DNA of 33,995 bases from Bacillota bacterium. GTDB taxonomy: Bacteria > Bacillota > Clostridia > Oscillospirales > Acutalibacteraceae. Under the pieces are notes generated by a model. That model was given only the letters and a program-made list of their open reading frames with translations, had not been told where the DNA came from and made no database searches. The position numbers were made by a program, and so were the translations under genes. This document shows positions 1 through 7,947 of this stretch, piece by piece; position 1 is the stretch's first letter, and each line of letters begins with the position of its first letter. The DNA is taken from contig JAEXDU010000061.1 of assembly GCA_023401495.1 (NCBI GenBank), positions 1-33,995 of the forward strand, written 5' to 3'.

Positions 1-300
1 CAAGTGCGTAGGGGAAGCTTAACGTCTGCAAATGGTACCAAAGCACTCGCAAGCCAACAAAAGAATGCGGCGAAGCCGCACAGAAAAACAGCGAGCCAAC
101 GAGAGCGCTCTGAAAATGCCCGCCGACAGACGGGACAACCAAACCTATTTCCAGATAAAACCCGGAGAGTGGGCATTTTCATTGGAGCGCCTTTTCAGTA
201 GCTTTCGTTTGCGCTTACAGGAGCCGTTCCCCAAACGGATTCCAAAGGTGTCCTTTGGCGAGCCTTTGCTTACTTTCGCCTCGTAGCGAAAGTAAGTGCC
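1..300 (+). repeat. Structured intergenic repeat, copy A
   Basis: Non-coding sequence that recurs, in the same order of blocks, at 27526-27815 and inverted at 27200-27444. It is rich in hairpins: TGCGGC/GCCGCA near 66-80, AAAATGCCC (113-121) with GGGCATTTT (171-179), CCAAAGG/CCTTTGG near 242-258, and CTTACTTTCG (269-278) with CGAAAGTAAG (287-296). Short frames cross it, but none has a ribosome binding site or resembles a protein, and the copies differ by changes that break any frame. The left edge may lie outside the window. Confidence 0.7.
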
Positions 301-690
301 CGCCCCGGCATGAGGGGCAAGCCCGCGCAAGCGGAAACCCCGCGGTATAGCCGCAAAGAAAAAAATTCATTCCTTTATGTAAAAACAAATCGAAAGCATA
401 AAGCAACGAAAAAGAGAGTCCGCCCCGACAGGAAGAGCAAGCCCTGCACCAGCAGATTCCCCGCGGTATAGCCGCAAAGAAAAAAATTCATCCTTTTATG
501 TAAAAACGAATCGAAAGCATAAAGCAACAAAAAAGCAAGTCCGTTTCGGCACAAGGGACAAGCCCTACGCAAGAAGAATTTCCGCGCGGGGGCACCCTCA
601 GAATAAATTTACTCTTTCAAAGCAGACCATAAAAACAGTCGGCTTTCCCCAGTACGAAGGGCAAGCCGCACCAGCACGCACATCGCGAGG
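301..690 (+). repeat. Tandem repeats of about 120 bp
   Basis: Units begin at 301, 421 and 542 with a CGCCCCGRCA-like GC-rich block. The first two continue with CCGCGGTATAGCCGC and then an A-rich block carrying TTTATGTAAAAAC and AATCGAAAGCATAAAGCAAC. The third unit is shorter and diverged, and a degraded fourth can be traced near 632-675. The same GC-rich head starts the 114-bp repeats at 27774-28050, with a different body. No gene is visible in the stretch. Confidence 0.75.
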
Positions 691-746
691 AAATCGCGCA
701 AAAAACATGCACTCTCACCTGTAAACAAAAGACTCCCGGCAAATGG

Positions 747-780
747 AAAAAAGCCCTGCTCCTGTCTGAGGAGCAGGGCT
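747..780 (-). terminator. Rho-independent terminator of the GT-UGD operon
   Basis: A 12-bp perfect stem (AGCCCTGCTCCT / AGGAGCAGGGCT) with a 5-nt loop is followed on the minus strand by six U residues. It lies 23 bp beyond the stop codon of the fusion gene. Confidence 0.9.
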
Positions 781-803
781 TTGCCAGCGAATTTGACCTG
801 CGG

Positions 804-3317
804 TTAAGCCTGGATAAGCCCTTCGGGCTGTTTGACGCGGCTGAGCAGTTTTGCGCGCCGGAGCAGCTTTGCACGCCGAATGGGGCCGGCGCCGCGCCCG
901 ATGGATTCATAAACGCAGGAAATGGAATTCATCGTTTGCAGATCGTAGCAGTTGCGCCCGTCCAGTACGACCGGGCGGCGCATGAGCATGGCGTAACGGC
1001 TCGGGTCATAATCGAGGATTTCCTGCCACTCTGTCATAATCAGGCACAGGTCGGCGCCCAGAACGGCCTCGTCGATGCTTTCGCAGCAGGTGGCTTCGTT
1101 ATCGAAAATCTGCCTGAATTTATCATACCCGGAGGGGTCCCATACGTACACGCGGGCTCCTTCGTTTAAAAGAATCCGGATGCTTTGCACGGACGGGGCC
1201 TCTCTCAGATCGTCGGTATTGGGTTTGAAGGATAGGCCCAGAACCGCGACGACAAGACCTTCAAAATCCTGATAATGCTTTCTGGCCTTTTGAATCAGGC
1301 GCAAGCGCTGGCTTTCGTTGACTTCTATGGCCGCTTTCACGGTCTTGATCTCATAATCATGAAATTTTGCCATCCAGTGCAGCGCCTTTGTGTCCTTCGG
1401 GAAGCAGGAGCCGCCGTAGCCGATGCCGGCTTTCAGAAAGTTTTCCCCGATGCGGCGGTCCAGGCCCATCGCGTAAGCTACGGTTTCAATGTCGGCGTTG
1501 ATCAGCTCGCACAGGTTTGCGATTTCATTGATGTAGGAAAGCTTCAGCGCCAGAAAATTGTTCGACGCGTATTTCACCATCTCTGCGCTTCGGCGGTCGG
1601 TAACGATTTTTTTCGTGGGGAAGGACTCGTATATTTTTAAAAGGATGCGTGCCGCGCGTTCCGATTCCGCTCCGATCACGATGCGCTCGGCCTCCATGAA
1701 ATCGTGTACAGCCGTTCCCTGCGCCAGAAATTCGGGGTTGGAAACCACGTCTGCAGTGATGCCCGCCGGCGCTTTCAGGCGAAGCCGCTGCTCGAGCTGA
1801 TCGACGGTTCCGATCGGCACGGTGGACTTTACCACGACCACGCAGTCGCGCCGGATGCTGGCGGCAATCTGGTCGATGGCGCGGTAGACGTCATTCAGGT
1901 TGACCGAGCCGTCTCCGCGCTCCGGAGTTCCCACACAGATGAAGATCACGTCGGCCTGTGCGCAGGCGGCTTCCTGCTCGGTTGTGTATTGAAGTCTTGC
2001 GGCGTTTTTCTCCATCAGCTCCGCGACCCCGCCCTCCAGAATCGTGGGGATTCCAGACTCCAGAAGCCGGATTTTACTCTGATCGGAATCCAGGCAAATG
2101 ACCTCGAGCCCTGCGTTTGCCAGACAGACGCCCGTGACAAGCCCTACGTATCCGGTCCCGAAAATCGCAATTTTCAAAGGCTTGCTCTCGCTGCGGGCAG
2201 CTTCCAGAACCGACTCGTACTGCTGCATCAGCTTGCCGAGGATGCTTTCCCAGCTTCTGGAATGCGCGGTGGACACAGAGGTGCCGCTAAGACGCAGGCG
2301 CAGCGTTTCATTTTCGATCATCCCGGTCATTTCTTCGGCCAGGCTGTCGGCGTTCCCGTACCGGAAAACAGAGGCGTTGATCCTGTGGACGGTAAAATCG
2401 GTGACTCCGCCCTCGTCGGCGCAAATCACGGGCAATCCGCTCGCCATCGCTTCCAGCACCACATTGCCAAAAGTCTCCGTTCCCGACGGAAACACGAACA
2501 CATCGCTGCTGGCATAAAGCTCTGCCAGCGCTTCGCCCGTGAGGAAGCCGGTGAAGACCGTGTTGGGAAGGGCCTGCTTTTGCAGCGCGTCAAGATAGGG
2601 GCCGTCGCCGGCAAAGACAAACAAAATGCGGTCGGAATACTTCCGGTTTACGATGCGGATGCTTTCCATCAGGGTATCCAGACCCTTTTCGGCGGAAATC
2701 CGGCCCGCGTACAGAAAGATGAGGCGGTCTTTTCCTCCCAGCGATTGCCGGAGGGACTCTTTGCGCTTACCGGGAGAAAACTGCGAGATGTCGACCCCGC
2801 GGGACCAGATCCCCAGGTGTTCAAAGCCCTGGGCGGAAAGGCGACGCCTGGTATCCTCAGACGGGCAGAGCGTGAGCCGGGCAAAGCTGTGGAACCATTT
2901 CATATAGGAGCCGACGGGCTTTACCAGATGCGGCATATGGTAAAAATTCAGGTATTGATCTATGTTGGTGTGGTACGACGTGATGAATGGAATACCCATC
3001 TTTCGGGCGGCCTTGAGTCCCGCATAGCCGATCCCGAATTCCGTCACCACATGGATAATGTCCGGCCCGAACACCTGAAGCTGCTCTTTGATCTCTGCAA
3101 AAACCGGAAACGCCAGGCAGCACTGCGGATAAAAAATCGGATGAACCCCTTTAAAGCGGATCACATGGGATTCATATGCCGACGGCTCGCCGTAATCGGG
3201 CGCAAAAATCAGATAATCGATCTGGTGCTCGGAAAAATATCCGCACAGCTTGGTCAGCGTGTTGGTTACGCCGTTGATCTGCGGGGTGAAGGTGTCTGTA
3301 AAAATGGCAATTTTCAT
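804..3317 (-). CDS. Fused GT4 glycosyltransferase / UDP-glucose 6-dehydrogenase
   Basis: An 837-residue protein with two complete enzymes. Residues 1 to about 375 are a GT-B glycosyltransferase of family GT4: N-terminal FTDTFTPQINGVTNTL, and a donor-site E-x7-E in GTETFGNVVLEAMASG near 277-295. Residues 382-837 are a full-length UDP-glucose dehydrogenase: NAD-binding GTGYVGLVTG at 387-396, and GIGYGGSCFPKDTKAL with catalytic Cys638. UDP-glucose dehydrogenase oxidises UDP-glucose to UDP-glucuronate with two NAD+. Fusion to a GT4 enzyme suggests the product is used on the spot, perhaps as donor for a glucuronosyl or glucosyl lipid or envelope glycan; that is inference. The last 30 or so residues are a basic tail with RRAKLL twice in a row, encoded by an 18-bp tandem duplication (843-878). 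The start overlaps the upstream gene by 4 bp (ATGA), so the two are translationally coupled. Confidence 0.93.
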   Translation of the reverse strand: MKIAIFTDTFTPQINGVTNTLTKLCGYFSEHQIDYLIFAPDYGEPSAYESHVIRFKGVHPIFYPQCCLAFPVFAEIKEQLQVFGPDIIHVVTEFGIGYAGLKAARKMGIPFITSYHTNIDQYLNFYHMPHLVKPVGSYMKWFHSFARLTLCPSEDTRRRLSAQGFEHLGIWSRGVDISQFSPGKRKESLRQSLGGKDRLIFLYAGRISAEKGLDTLMESIRIVNRKYSDRILFVFAGDGPYLDALQKQALPNTVFTGFLTGEALAELYASSDVFVFPSGTETFGNVVLEAMASGLPVICADEGGVTDFTVHRINASVFRYGNADSLAEEMTGMIENETLRLRLSGTSVSTAHSRSWESILGKLMQQYESVLEAARSESKPLKIAIFGTGYVGLVTGVCLANAGLEVICLDSDQSKIRLLESGIPTILEGGVAELMEKNAARLQYTTEQEAACAQADVIFICVGTPERGDGSVNLNDVYRAIDQIAASIRRDCVVVVKSTVPIGTVDQLEQRLRLKAPAGITADVVSNPEFLAQGTAVHDFMEAERIVIGAESERAARILLKIYESFPTKKIVTDRRSAEMVKYASNNFLALKLSYINEIANLCELINADIETVAYAMGLDRRIGENFLKAGIGYGGSCFPKDTKALHWMAKFHDYEIKTVKAAIEVNESQRLRLIQKARKHYQDFEGLVVAVLGLSFKPNTDDLREAPSVQSIRILLNEGARVYVWDPSGYDKFRQIFDNEATCCESIDEAVLGADLCLIMTEWQEILDYDPSRYAMLMRRPVVLDGRNCYDLQTMNSISCVYESIGRGAGPIRRAKLLRRAKLLSRVKQPEGLIQA

Positions 3318-3940
3318 ATGCGGTTTGATACCTCCCTAATCTCATCCATGCTGTACAGGGCAAAGGGCTCGCATTGGCTGTCGCCGAGGCTGCAGAGGGC
3401 GGCCTGCCCGGCAAGGCTGCAGGCCGCAAGCGCGCCCAGAATTTCTGACTCGAAACTGTGCGGCTTTGACTGAAAATCGTCGTTGAGCTGCTCGATGATT
3501 CCGATGGCCTGCTCCGCGGCGTCGTTTTGAAGTGGGAGCTGTGGAAAGTCCGCTCTCTGCAGAGCGGGATAGTGATTGCGGCAATACAGCTCAAGCCGCC
3601 GCTCGTGTGCGATATGTTTTGCCAGCCCGCCGTGAAAATTCGGCGTGTGTGCATAACAGAAGAAATCCGACAGAAAGTGACAGACGATGCCGAGCCGGAC
3701 GCTGAACCGGCGGGTGCTTGGCGGCGGGACGCCCCTTTCTCTGTGAGAAAGCTGCCGGAGCATCTCCGCGGCTGTTTCCCAATAGTTCTCCCTGGTGTGC
3801 ACCGCGCGCAGCAGGCTCAGGTCGTAGTCGGGTGCGATATTGCCCCACAGAAACCGGGACTCATTCAATCGAACATTTAAACTTCTCTCAAAATAATCGT
3901 ACGTGATTTTGCCGATCAGTAAATGGTTCGTTGTATTCAC
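3314..3940 (-). CDS. Zinc-dependent phospholipase C-like protein
   Basis: 208 residues, with a GTG start at 3940 chosen because GGAGGTGAGAAC precedes it directly; the upstream ATG at 3985 has no ribosome site. Histidine/aspartate motifs typical of the zinc-dependent phospholipase C / S1-P1 nuclease fold are present: TNHLLIG at the N-terminus, WGNIAPDYD near 33-41, and HFLSDFFCYAHTPNF near 88-102, with later HxxxH-type histidines. Clostridial short members of this family are usually hypothetical, and I see no signal peptide, so a secreted toxin-like role is unlikely. Its ATGA overlap with the glycosyltransferase-UDP-glucose dehydrogenase gene puts both in one operon and suggests a link to lipid or glycolipid metabolism. 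Confidence 0.7.
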   Translation of the reverse strand: MNTTNHLLIGKITYDYFERSLNVRLNESRFLWGNIAPDYDLSLLRAVHTRENYWETAAEMLRQLSHRERGVPPPSTRRFSVRLGIVCHFLSDFFCYAHTPNFHGGLAKHIAHERRLELYCRNHYPALQRADFPQLPLQNDAAEQAIGIIEQLNDDFQSKPHSFESEILGALAACSLAGQAALCSLGDSQCEPFALYSMDEIREVSNRI

Positions 3941-4049
3941 GTTCTCACCTCCACTTAGATGATAGCAAGGCATCGTTTCATTCAAATCAGGTTCAAGTAA
4001 AATCTTGATGATAATGGGAAGAAATGATTGGAAGCGGAGGGCCGTACGG

Positions 4050-4090
4050 AAAAAAGAAAGCGCACCTGCCGGTTTTTCCGGCGGGTGCGC
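4050..4090 (-). terminator. Rho-independent terminator
   Basis: The stem GCGCACCTGCCGG/CCGGCGGGTGCGC has one mismatch and a five-base loop. It is followed on the minus strand by TTTCTTTTTT. It should end the ergothionase operon and/or the candidate RNA just upstream. Confidence 0.88.
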
Positions 4091-4222
4091 TCAATTTGTT
4101 GAAAAAGTCGTGCAGCCGCAAAAGGAGAGCGTCCTTTTGCGGCTGTGTTGGCTTCACCTGTACTATCGGGTTCATACGGCAGGTATGCTCCCTCATTTAC
4201 GGGCTGGCCGCCTTGCACGATT
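4091..4222 (-). ncRNA. Candidate structured RNA 3' of the ergothionase operon
   Basis: Read on the minus strand, TCGTGCA (4214-4220) pairs perfectly with TGCACGA (4108-4114) and closes a domain. Inside are CATAC/GTATG and ACCTG/CAGGT pairings that compete with each other, and a perfect 14-bp hairpin (4113-4126 with 4132-4145) that overlaps the closing stem by two bases. A strong terminator follows. A weak promoter-like TTCACA-18-GATAGA lies just upstream. I do not recognise a known riboswitch consensus here. It could be an independent small RNA or a structured 3' UTR. Confidence 0.4.
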
Positions 4223-4269
4223 TTCGGCAGTCTATCGATTGTTTGATGCCTTGTTGTGAAAACGGGACA

Positions 4270-4527
4270 CTATTTGCAAAAATCTTTTTTTCGGAATCGT
4301 GCGCGCAGTAAAATCATCACTCCCCAAGAGACGGAGAGCGCGGGCATACAGGCGAGCAGAACGGCCCGAAACGGGGGAATGTCTGAAAAACAAATCGGGC
4401 CGAAGAAAATCATAAAGGTGATCACCATCATCAAAACTAAAATAATTTTTTCTTTTTTGGTGTTGGGCGGCGTGAAAAAAATTTTAGCCAAATCCATTTT
4501 TACGATTTCTTGAGCCTGTTTTTTCAT
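4270..4527 (-). CDS. Small two-helix membrane protein
   Basis: 85 residues, not recognised as a named family. After a basic cytoplasmic N-terminus with the sequence TPPNTKKEK come two hydrophobic segments, roughly residues 28-45 and 53-74, then a basic tail RARFRKKDF. GGGAGGT lies 8 nt before the ATG, inside the end of the lyase gene, and the ATG overlaps the lyase stop (ATGA). It is therefore the third cistron of the BCCT-lyase operon. A role in transport or in export of a product such as trimethylamine is conceivable but nothing in the sequence shows it. Confidence 0.75.
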   Translation of the reverse strand: MKKQAQEIVKMDLAKIFFTPPNTKKEKIILVLMMVITFMIFFGPICFSDIPPFRAVLLACMPALSVSWGVMILLRARFRKKDFCK

Positions 4528-6065
4528 GACAAAGACCTCCCGATGGCCTGTTCGGCGATTTCAGTCAATCTTCCGGAATGAATGAAATTCCGCAAGAATT
4601 CAATATGCGGGTGTAAAAAGACATCCTGTTCGATGGTGGGGACATGCCGGCCGATCTCGGCCAGTATCTTTGCGGTGACAGGGCTGCGCGCAAGGGACGG
4701 ATCGAGAAATACCTGCGACTCATACGCGGAAAGCAGCTCGATCGCCAGAATGTATTCCAGCTTTTCGGCAATTTGAACCGATTTTTTCGCGGCGTTGTAG
4801 CCCATCGCCACGTAATCCTCCTGATTGCCGCAGGTGGAGGTGTTGTCGATCGTGGAGGGGGTAGAGAGCATCCTCATATCGCCCAAAAGACCTGCCTGCG
4901 TGTACTGGGGAATCATCAGCCCGGAATTGAGGCCCGGATTTTTAATCAGGAACCACGGATTGCCGGACAGCGTTTCGTCGATCATACGGTTATTGCGGCG
5001 CTCCGACATCTTGGCAAGACACGTTGCCGCAATGCAGGCACTGTCCATTTCGATGCCGACGTAGGAGGAATCGGGGTTGCAGGCGGAAATCACATCCTCC
5101 TCGCCCGGCTCGCTCCAGATGATGGGGTTGTCGCAGCAGGAGTTGATCTCGATCTCGAGGGTTTTGCGGGCGTCCAGCAGAGTTTTTCTGGCGGCCCCAT
5201 GCAGCTGCGGCACACAGCGAAGAGAAAGCGCATCCTGAATTCGGGCGTTGCGGTAGTGATCGATCACCTCGGAATCCGCCAGAATGTCGCGGATGTTGGC
5301 GGCTGTTTCGCTCTGCTGGGGGTGCGGGCGAACCCGCATGACTCTGTCGTCGAAGGCCCGGATCAGCCCTTTCGAGGCTTCTAAGGTTATGGCGGCGATC
5401 ACGTCTGCCGCTTTGGCAGCGCCCAGCAGGTCGTACAGGGCCAGCGCGGCCAAAGCGGTAGCAGAGGTTGTTCCCGAAATCAGTGCGAGACCTTCTTTTG
5501 CGCAAAGCTCGATCGGTTCGATTCCGGCCTCCTCCAGCGCTTCGGCTCCCGGGAGCAGTTGGCCGTCAAAGTAGGCCTTGCCCTCGCCGATCAGCACCAG
5601 CGCCATGTGGGCCTCCGGGCAGAGATAGCCTACCGAGCCCTCCCGGGGAATCCACGGGACGAGGTTGCGGTTCAGGAATTCGCGGTATTTTTCCAGTACG
5701 GCCAGCCGCACTCCGCTGTAACCCTGCCCCAGATTCTGTAAAACCATCAGCATGGTCGCGCGGGCCTGCTCCTGCGCCAGCGGTTCGCCTACGGAGGTGG
5801 AATGCGAAAGGATAATGTTGCGCTGCAGCTGGGCTGTCTCTTCTTTAGAGATTGCTTTTGTGCACAGAGCCCCAAAGCCAGTGGTAACACCATACATAAC
5901 GCGATTCTGGTCTACCCATTGTTCCACCAGGGCCCGGGAACGGTTGACCCGCTCCCGGTAGTCCTCAGAAAATTCCACCCTGGCTCCGTGGCGTGCCACG
6001 CTGACCAGATCCTCCAGCGTAATATCGGGTCCCAGCGTGATGCTTTTAAGATAAGGCTTCTGCAC
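4524..6065 (-). CDS. Ergothionase-type lyase (HAL/PAL fold without MIO)
   Basis: 513 residues, full length for the histidine/phenylalanine ammonia-lyase superfamily. The fold signatures are present: MYGVTTGFG at 57-65, IQDALSLRC, and GNQEDYVAMG. The residues that define ammonia-lyase chemistry are not. Where HAL has GSVGASGDLAPL, this protein reads GSVG (143-146) then YLCPEAHM, so the Ala-Ser-Gly triad that makes the MIO cofactor is deleted. The Asn of the NGTQ motif is Ser197, and the Tyr of QDPYSLR is Leu. Family knowledge: ergothionase, which eliminates trimethylamine from ergothioneine to give thiourocanate, belongs to this fold and needs no MIO because the leaving group is already a quaternary amine. 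The gene follows a BCCT carrier, which fits. GTG start with AAGGAG upstream; it overlaps the BCCT 3' end by 20 bp. Plain hutH is unlikely. Confidence 0.85.
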   Translation of the reverse strand: MQKPYLKSITLGPDITLEDLVSVARHGARVEFSEDYRERVNRSRALVEQWVDQNRVMYGVTTGFGALCTKAISKEETAQLQRNIILSHSTSVGEPLAQEQARATMLMVLQNLGQGYSGVRLAVLEKYREFLNRNLVPWIPREGSVGYLCPEAHMALVLIGEGKAYFDGQLLPGAEALEEAGIEPIELCAKEGLALISGTTSATALAALALYDLLGAAKAADVIAAITLEASKGLIRAFDDRVMRVRPHPQQSETAANIRDILADSEVIDHYRNARIQDALSLRCVPQLHGAARKTLLDARKTLEIEINSCCDNPIIWSEPGEEDVISACNPDSSYVGIEMDSACIAATCLAKMSERRNNRMIDETLSGNPWFLIKNPGLNSGLMIPQYTQAGLLGDMRMLSTPSTIDNTSTCGNQEDYVAMGYNAAKKSVQIAEKLEYILAIELLSAYESQVFLDPSLARSPVTAKILAEIGRHVPTIEQDVFLHPHIEFLRNFIHSGRLTEIAEQAIGRSLS

Positions 6066-7692
6066 GGGCTTTCTCCTTTCCGGCTTCCTGGTCAGTTTCT
6101 TCGTCTCCTTCGATTAAATCTTCACTGTCTACAATATCCTTCTTCGTTTCCTTATCCAGGAAGAACACCTTGAACGTAGACGCTACCTGAAGCATAAACA
6201 CGAACAGAACGGCAAAACCGCCGCAGGCCGCAAGGTATTTGACGCCGTCAACGCCCTGCTCGCCGCCGCCGAATGCCACCATGATCGCGGCAATCAGGCC
6301 GATGGTGACGCCCCAGAGAATTTTCAGCCAGGTGGCCGGCTCTTCATCGTGGCGTGAGCCTTTTGTGCAGATGGAAGAAATCGTAGTTGCCATGCCGTTG
6401 GCGGTATTGGCGTATTCTGCAATCAGCGTGATGATCACAATGGGGATAAATACGGCGCTCAGCGGGATGTGTTTTAAGAATTCCCAGATTCCGGCCACGG
6501 CTCCGTTCTGCTGAATGATGGAAACCATATCCGCCACGCCGGAGGTCTGCCAGTCGAGGGCGGTGGCGCCCCAGATGCTGAACCACACGATGCTGAAAAC
6601 AGCGGGGGCGATCCAGTTGACAACCAGGAACTGGCGGATCGTGCGGCCGTAAGAGATCATGGCGAAGAAAATGCCCATCAGCGGCGCGTAGGCGATCCAG
6701 ATGGCCCAGTCGTACATTGTCCACCAGGTGACCAGCGCTTCGCCGCCCATCACGTAGGGATCAAGGCCCCAGGACCAGAAATGATCCAGCCAGTAGCCCA
6801 TGCCAACGTTCATCATGTTGAGAATGTAAAGGGTCGGCCCGATGAGAATGAGGGCGGCGACCAGCGCGTAAAAGATTTTTGAGGTCAGGTCGGCCAGCCA
6901 TTTGATTCCCTTGTCAATGCCCTGAACAGAAGAAACGGTAAAAGCGGCGGTGATGAGTGCCGCGAGGGCAAACCAGAGAACCGGCCCCTGCGCGATCCCG
7001 TAGGCCGACTGTAAACCGCTGCCTACCAGTGCAAGCCCTGCGCCGAGAGAAGAGGCCAGACCGAGAACAATGGCCAGAACAGACAGGGTGTCGATCACAT
7101 TGCGCGGGAGGCCCTGCGTGACCTTTGGCCCGAACAGGGGGGTGAGAGAGCCGGATACGGAAAGCTCCTGCCCGCGATTATAGTATAAATACCCGATGAT
7201 GACTCCCGAAAGAGCATACATGGCGTAAGGGATGAACGACCAGTTGTAGAACACGCGGCCCATTGCAAAGAACGCCGCTTCGGGCGTGCCGGGCGCGATG
7301 CCCGAGGCGGTGAGCTCGCCGTATATGTTCCCAAAATAGATCAGCGGCTCGTTGGCCCCGTAGGTGATCAGGCCGGTCGCGATGCCGGCGGTAAGTATCA
7401 TGGCAAACCAGGACGCAAAGGAATATTTTGCCTTGGCCTGCGGACCGCCGAACCGGATTTTTCCGATTCGGGAAAAGGCCATGATGGCAATCATGATGAG
7501 GGTGAACATTGCGATGAGCTGGTAGAGCCATGCGAAATTTCTCAAAGACCATTCAAAAACGGTGTAGGTTGCTGATGTCAGCCATTCATTGTTTACCAGC
7601 CCAAGGATAGCTGCGCCGCCGGTAATGACGAACGAGGGAATGAAAACCCCCAGTTTGAGAGGTTTTTTCTGCTTGGTTTCGGTTTCTTTCAT
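6046..7692 (-). CDS. BCCT family transporter, probable ergothioneine/betaine uptake
   Basis: 548 residues with about twelve hydrophobic helices. The BCCT signature is clear: AGIATGLITYGANEPLIYF in the glycine-rich third helix and WWTMYDWAIWIAYAPLMG then ISYGRTIRQF around the eighth. BCCT carriers move trimethylammonium zwitterions (betaine, carnitine, choline) by Na+ or H+ symport or by exchange. The C-terminal tail is acidic and carries DSEDLIEGDEETDQEAG. The gene is first in the operon with the MIO-less lyase, so ergothioneine (the betaine of thiohistidine) is the best guess for the cargo; other betaines are possible. It lies behind a sigma-54-type promoter and is divergent from the activator gene. 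Confidence 0.9.
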   Translation of the reverse strand: MKETETKQKKPLKLGVFIPSFVITGGAAILGLVNNEWLTSATYTVFEWSLRNFAWLYQLIAMFTLIMIAIMAFSRIGKIRFGGPQAKAKYSFASWFAMILTAGIATGLITYGANEPLIYFGNIYGELTASGIAPGTPEAAFFAMGRVFYNWSFIPYAMYALSGVIIGYLYYNRGQELSVSGSLTPLFGPKVTQGLPRNVIDTLSVLAIVLGLASSLGAGLALVGSGLQSAYGIAQGPVLWFALAALITAAFTVSSVQGIDKGIKWLADLTSKIFYALVAALILIGPTLYILNMMNVGMGYWLDHFWSWGLDPYVMGGEALVTWWTMYDWAIWIAYAPLMGIFFAMISYGRTIRQFLVVNWIAPAVFSIVWFSIWGATALDWQTSGVADMVSIIQQNGAVAGIWEFLKHIPLSAVFIPIVIITLIAEYANTANGMATTISSICTKGSRHDEEPATWLKILWGVTIGLIAAIMVAFGGGEQGVDGVKYLAACGGFAVLFVFMLQVASTFKVFFLDKETKKDIVDSEDLIEGDEETDQEAGKEKARAEALS

Positions 7693-7785
7693 TCTGTTTT
7701 CCTCCTTTTCAAAATAACCTGTGGATCCCTGAACCGTATCCGCATGCTTTTGGTACAGGGCTTTTTTGCTAGCAATGGGTATAGT

Positions 7786-7802
7786 AGCACATTCCGTGCC
7801 AA
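7786..7802 (-). promoter_or_regulatory. Sigma-54 (-24/-12) promoter of the BCCT operon
   Basis: On the minus strand the site reads TTGGCACGGAATGTGCT. This has the invariant GG and GC ten bases apart and differs from the TTGGCACGNNNNTTGCT consensus at one base. Transcription would start near 7774, leaving about 80 nt of leader. The neighbouring gene encodes a sigma-54 activator. Confidence 0.85.
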
Positions 7803-7905
7803 GTGAAAAATACAGAAAAAAACAGAATGATACAGAAAAAATCCGCGGTTTAGGCCGCTTTTACGGTAAAGTAAAAAAGTGACCGTCGGGCTGTTTTCTG
7901 AATAA

Positions 7906-7924
7906 GTGCCAAATTATTTGGCAC
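7906..7924. promoter_or_regulatory. 19-bp palindrome, probable activator binding site
   Basis: GTGCCAAATTATTTGGCAC is a perfect inverted repeat. It lies about 130-150 bp upstream of the predicted sigma-54 start site, as expected for an enhancer, and 24 bp before the -35 of the divergent regulator gene. A related half-site ATTTTGCAC (7936-7944) sits beside it, 4 bp from that -35. It may serve both activation and autoregulation. Confidence 0.7.
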
Positions 7925-7947
7925 TTCGGCAAGCCATTTTGCACTCA

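Noticed and set aside
301..690. CRISPR array
   Set aside because: Units are about 120 bp and similar along most of their length, with no short repeat/unique spacer pattern and no cas genes.
1704..3473. 589-residue open frame on the plus strand
   Set aside because: It lies antisense to the GT-UGD fusion, has no ribosome site and its translation resembles no protein family; it is a shadow of codon bias.
4524..6065. Annotation as histidine ammonia-lyase (hutH)
   Set aside because: The MIO-forming Ala-Ser-Gly is absent and no hutU, hutI or hutG gene is nearby.
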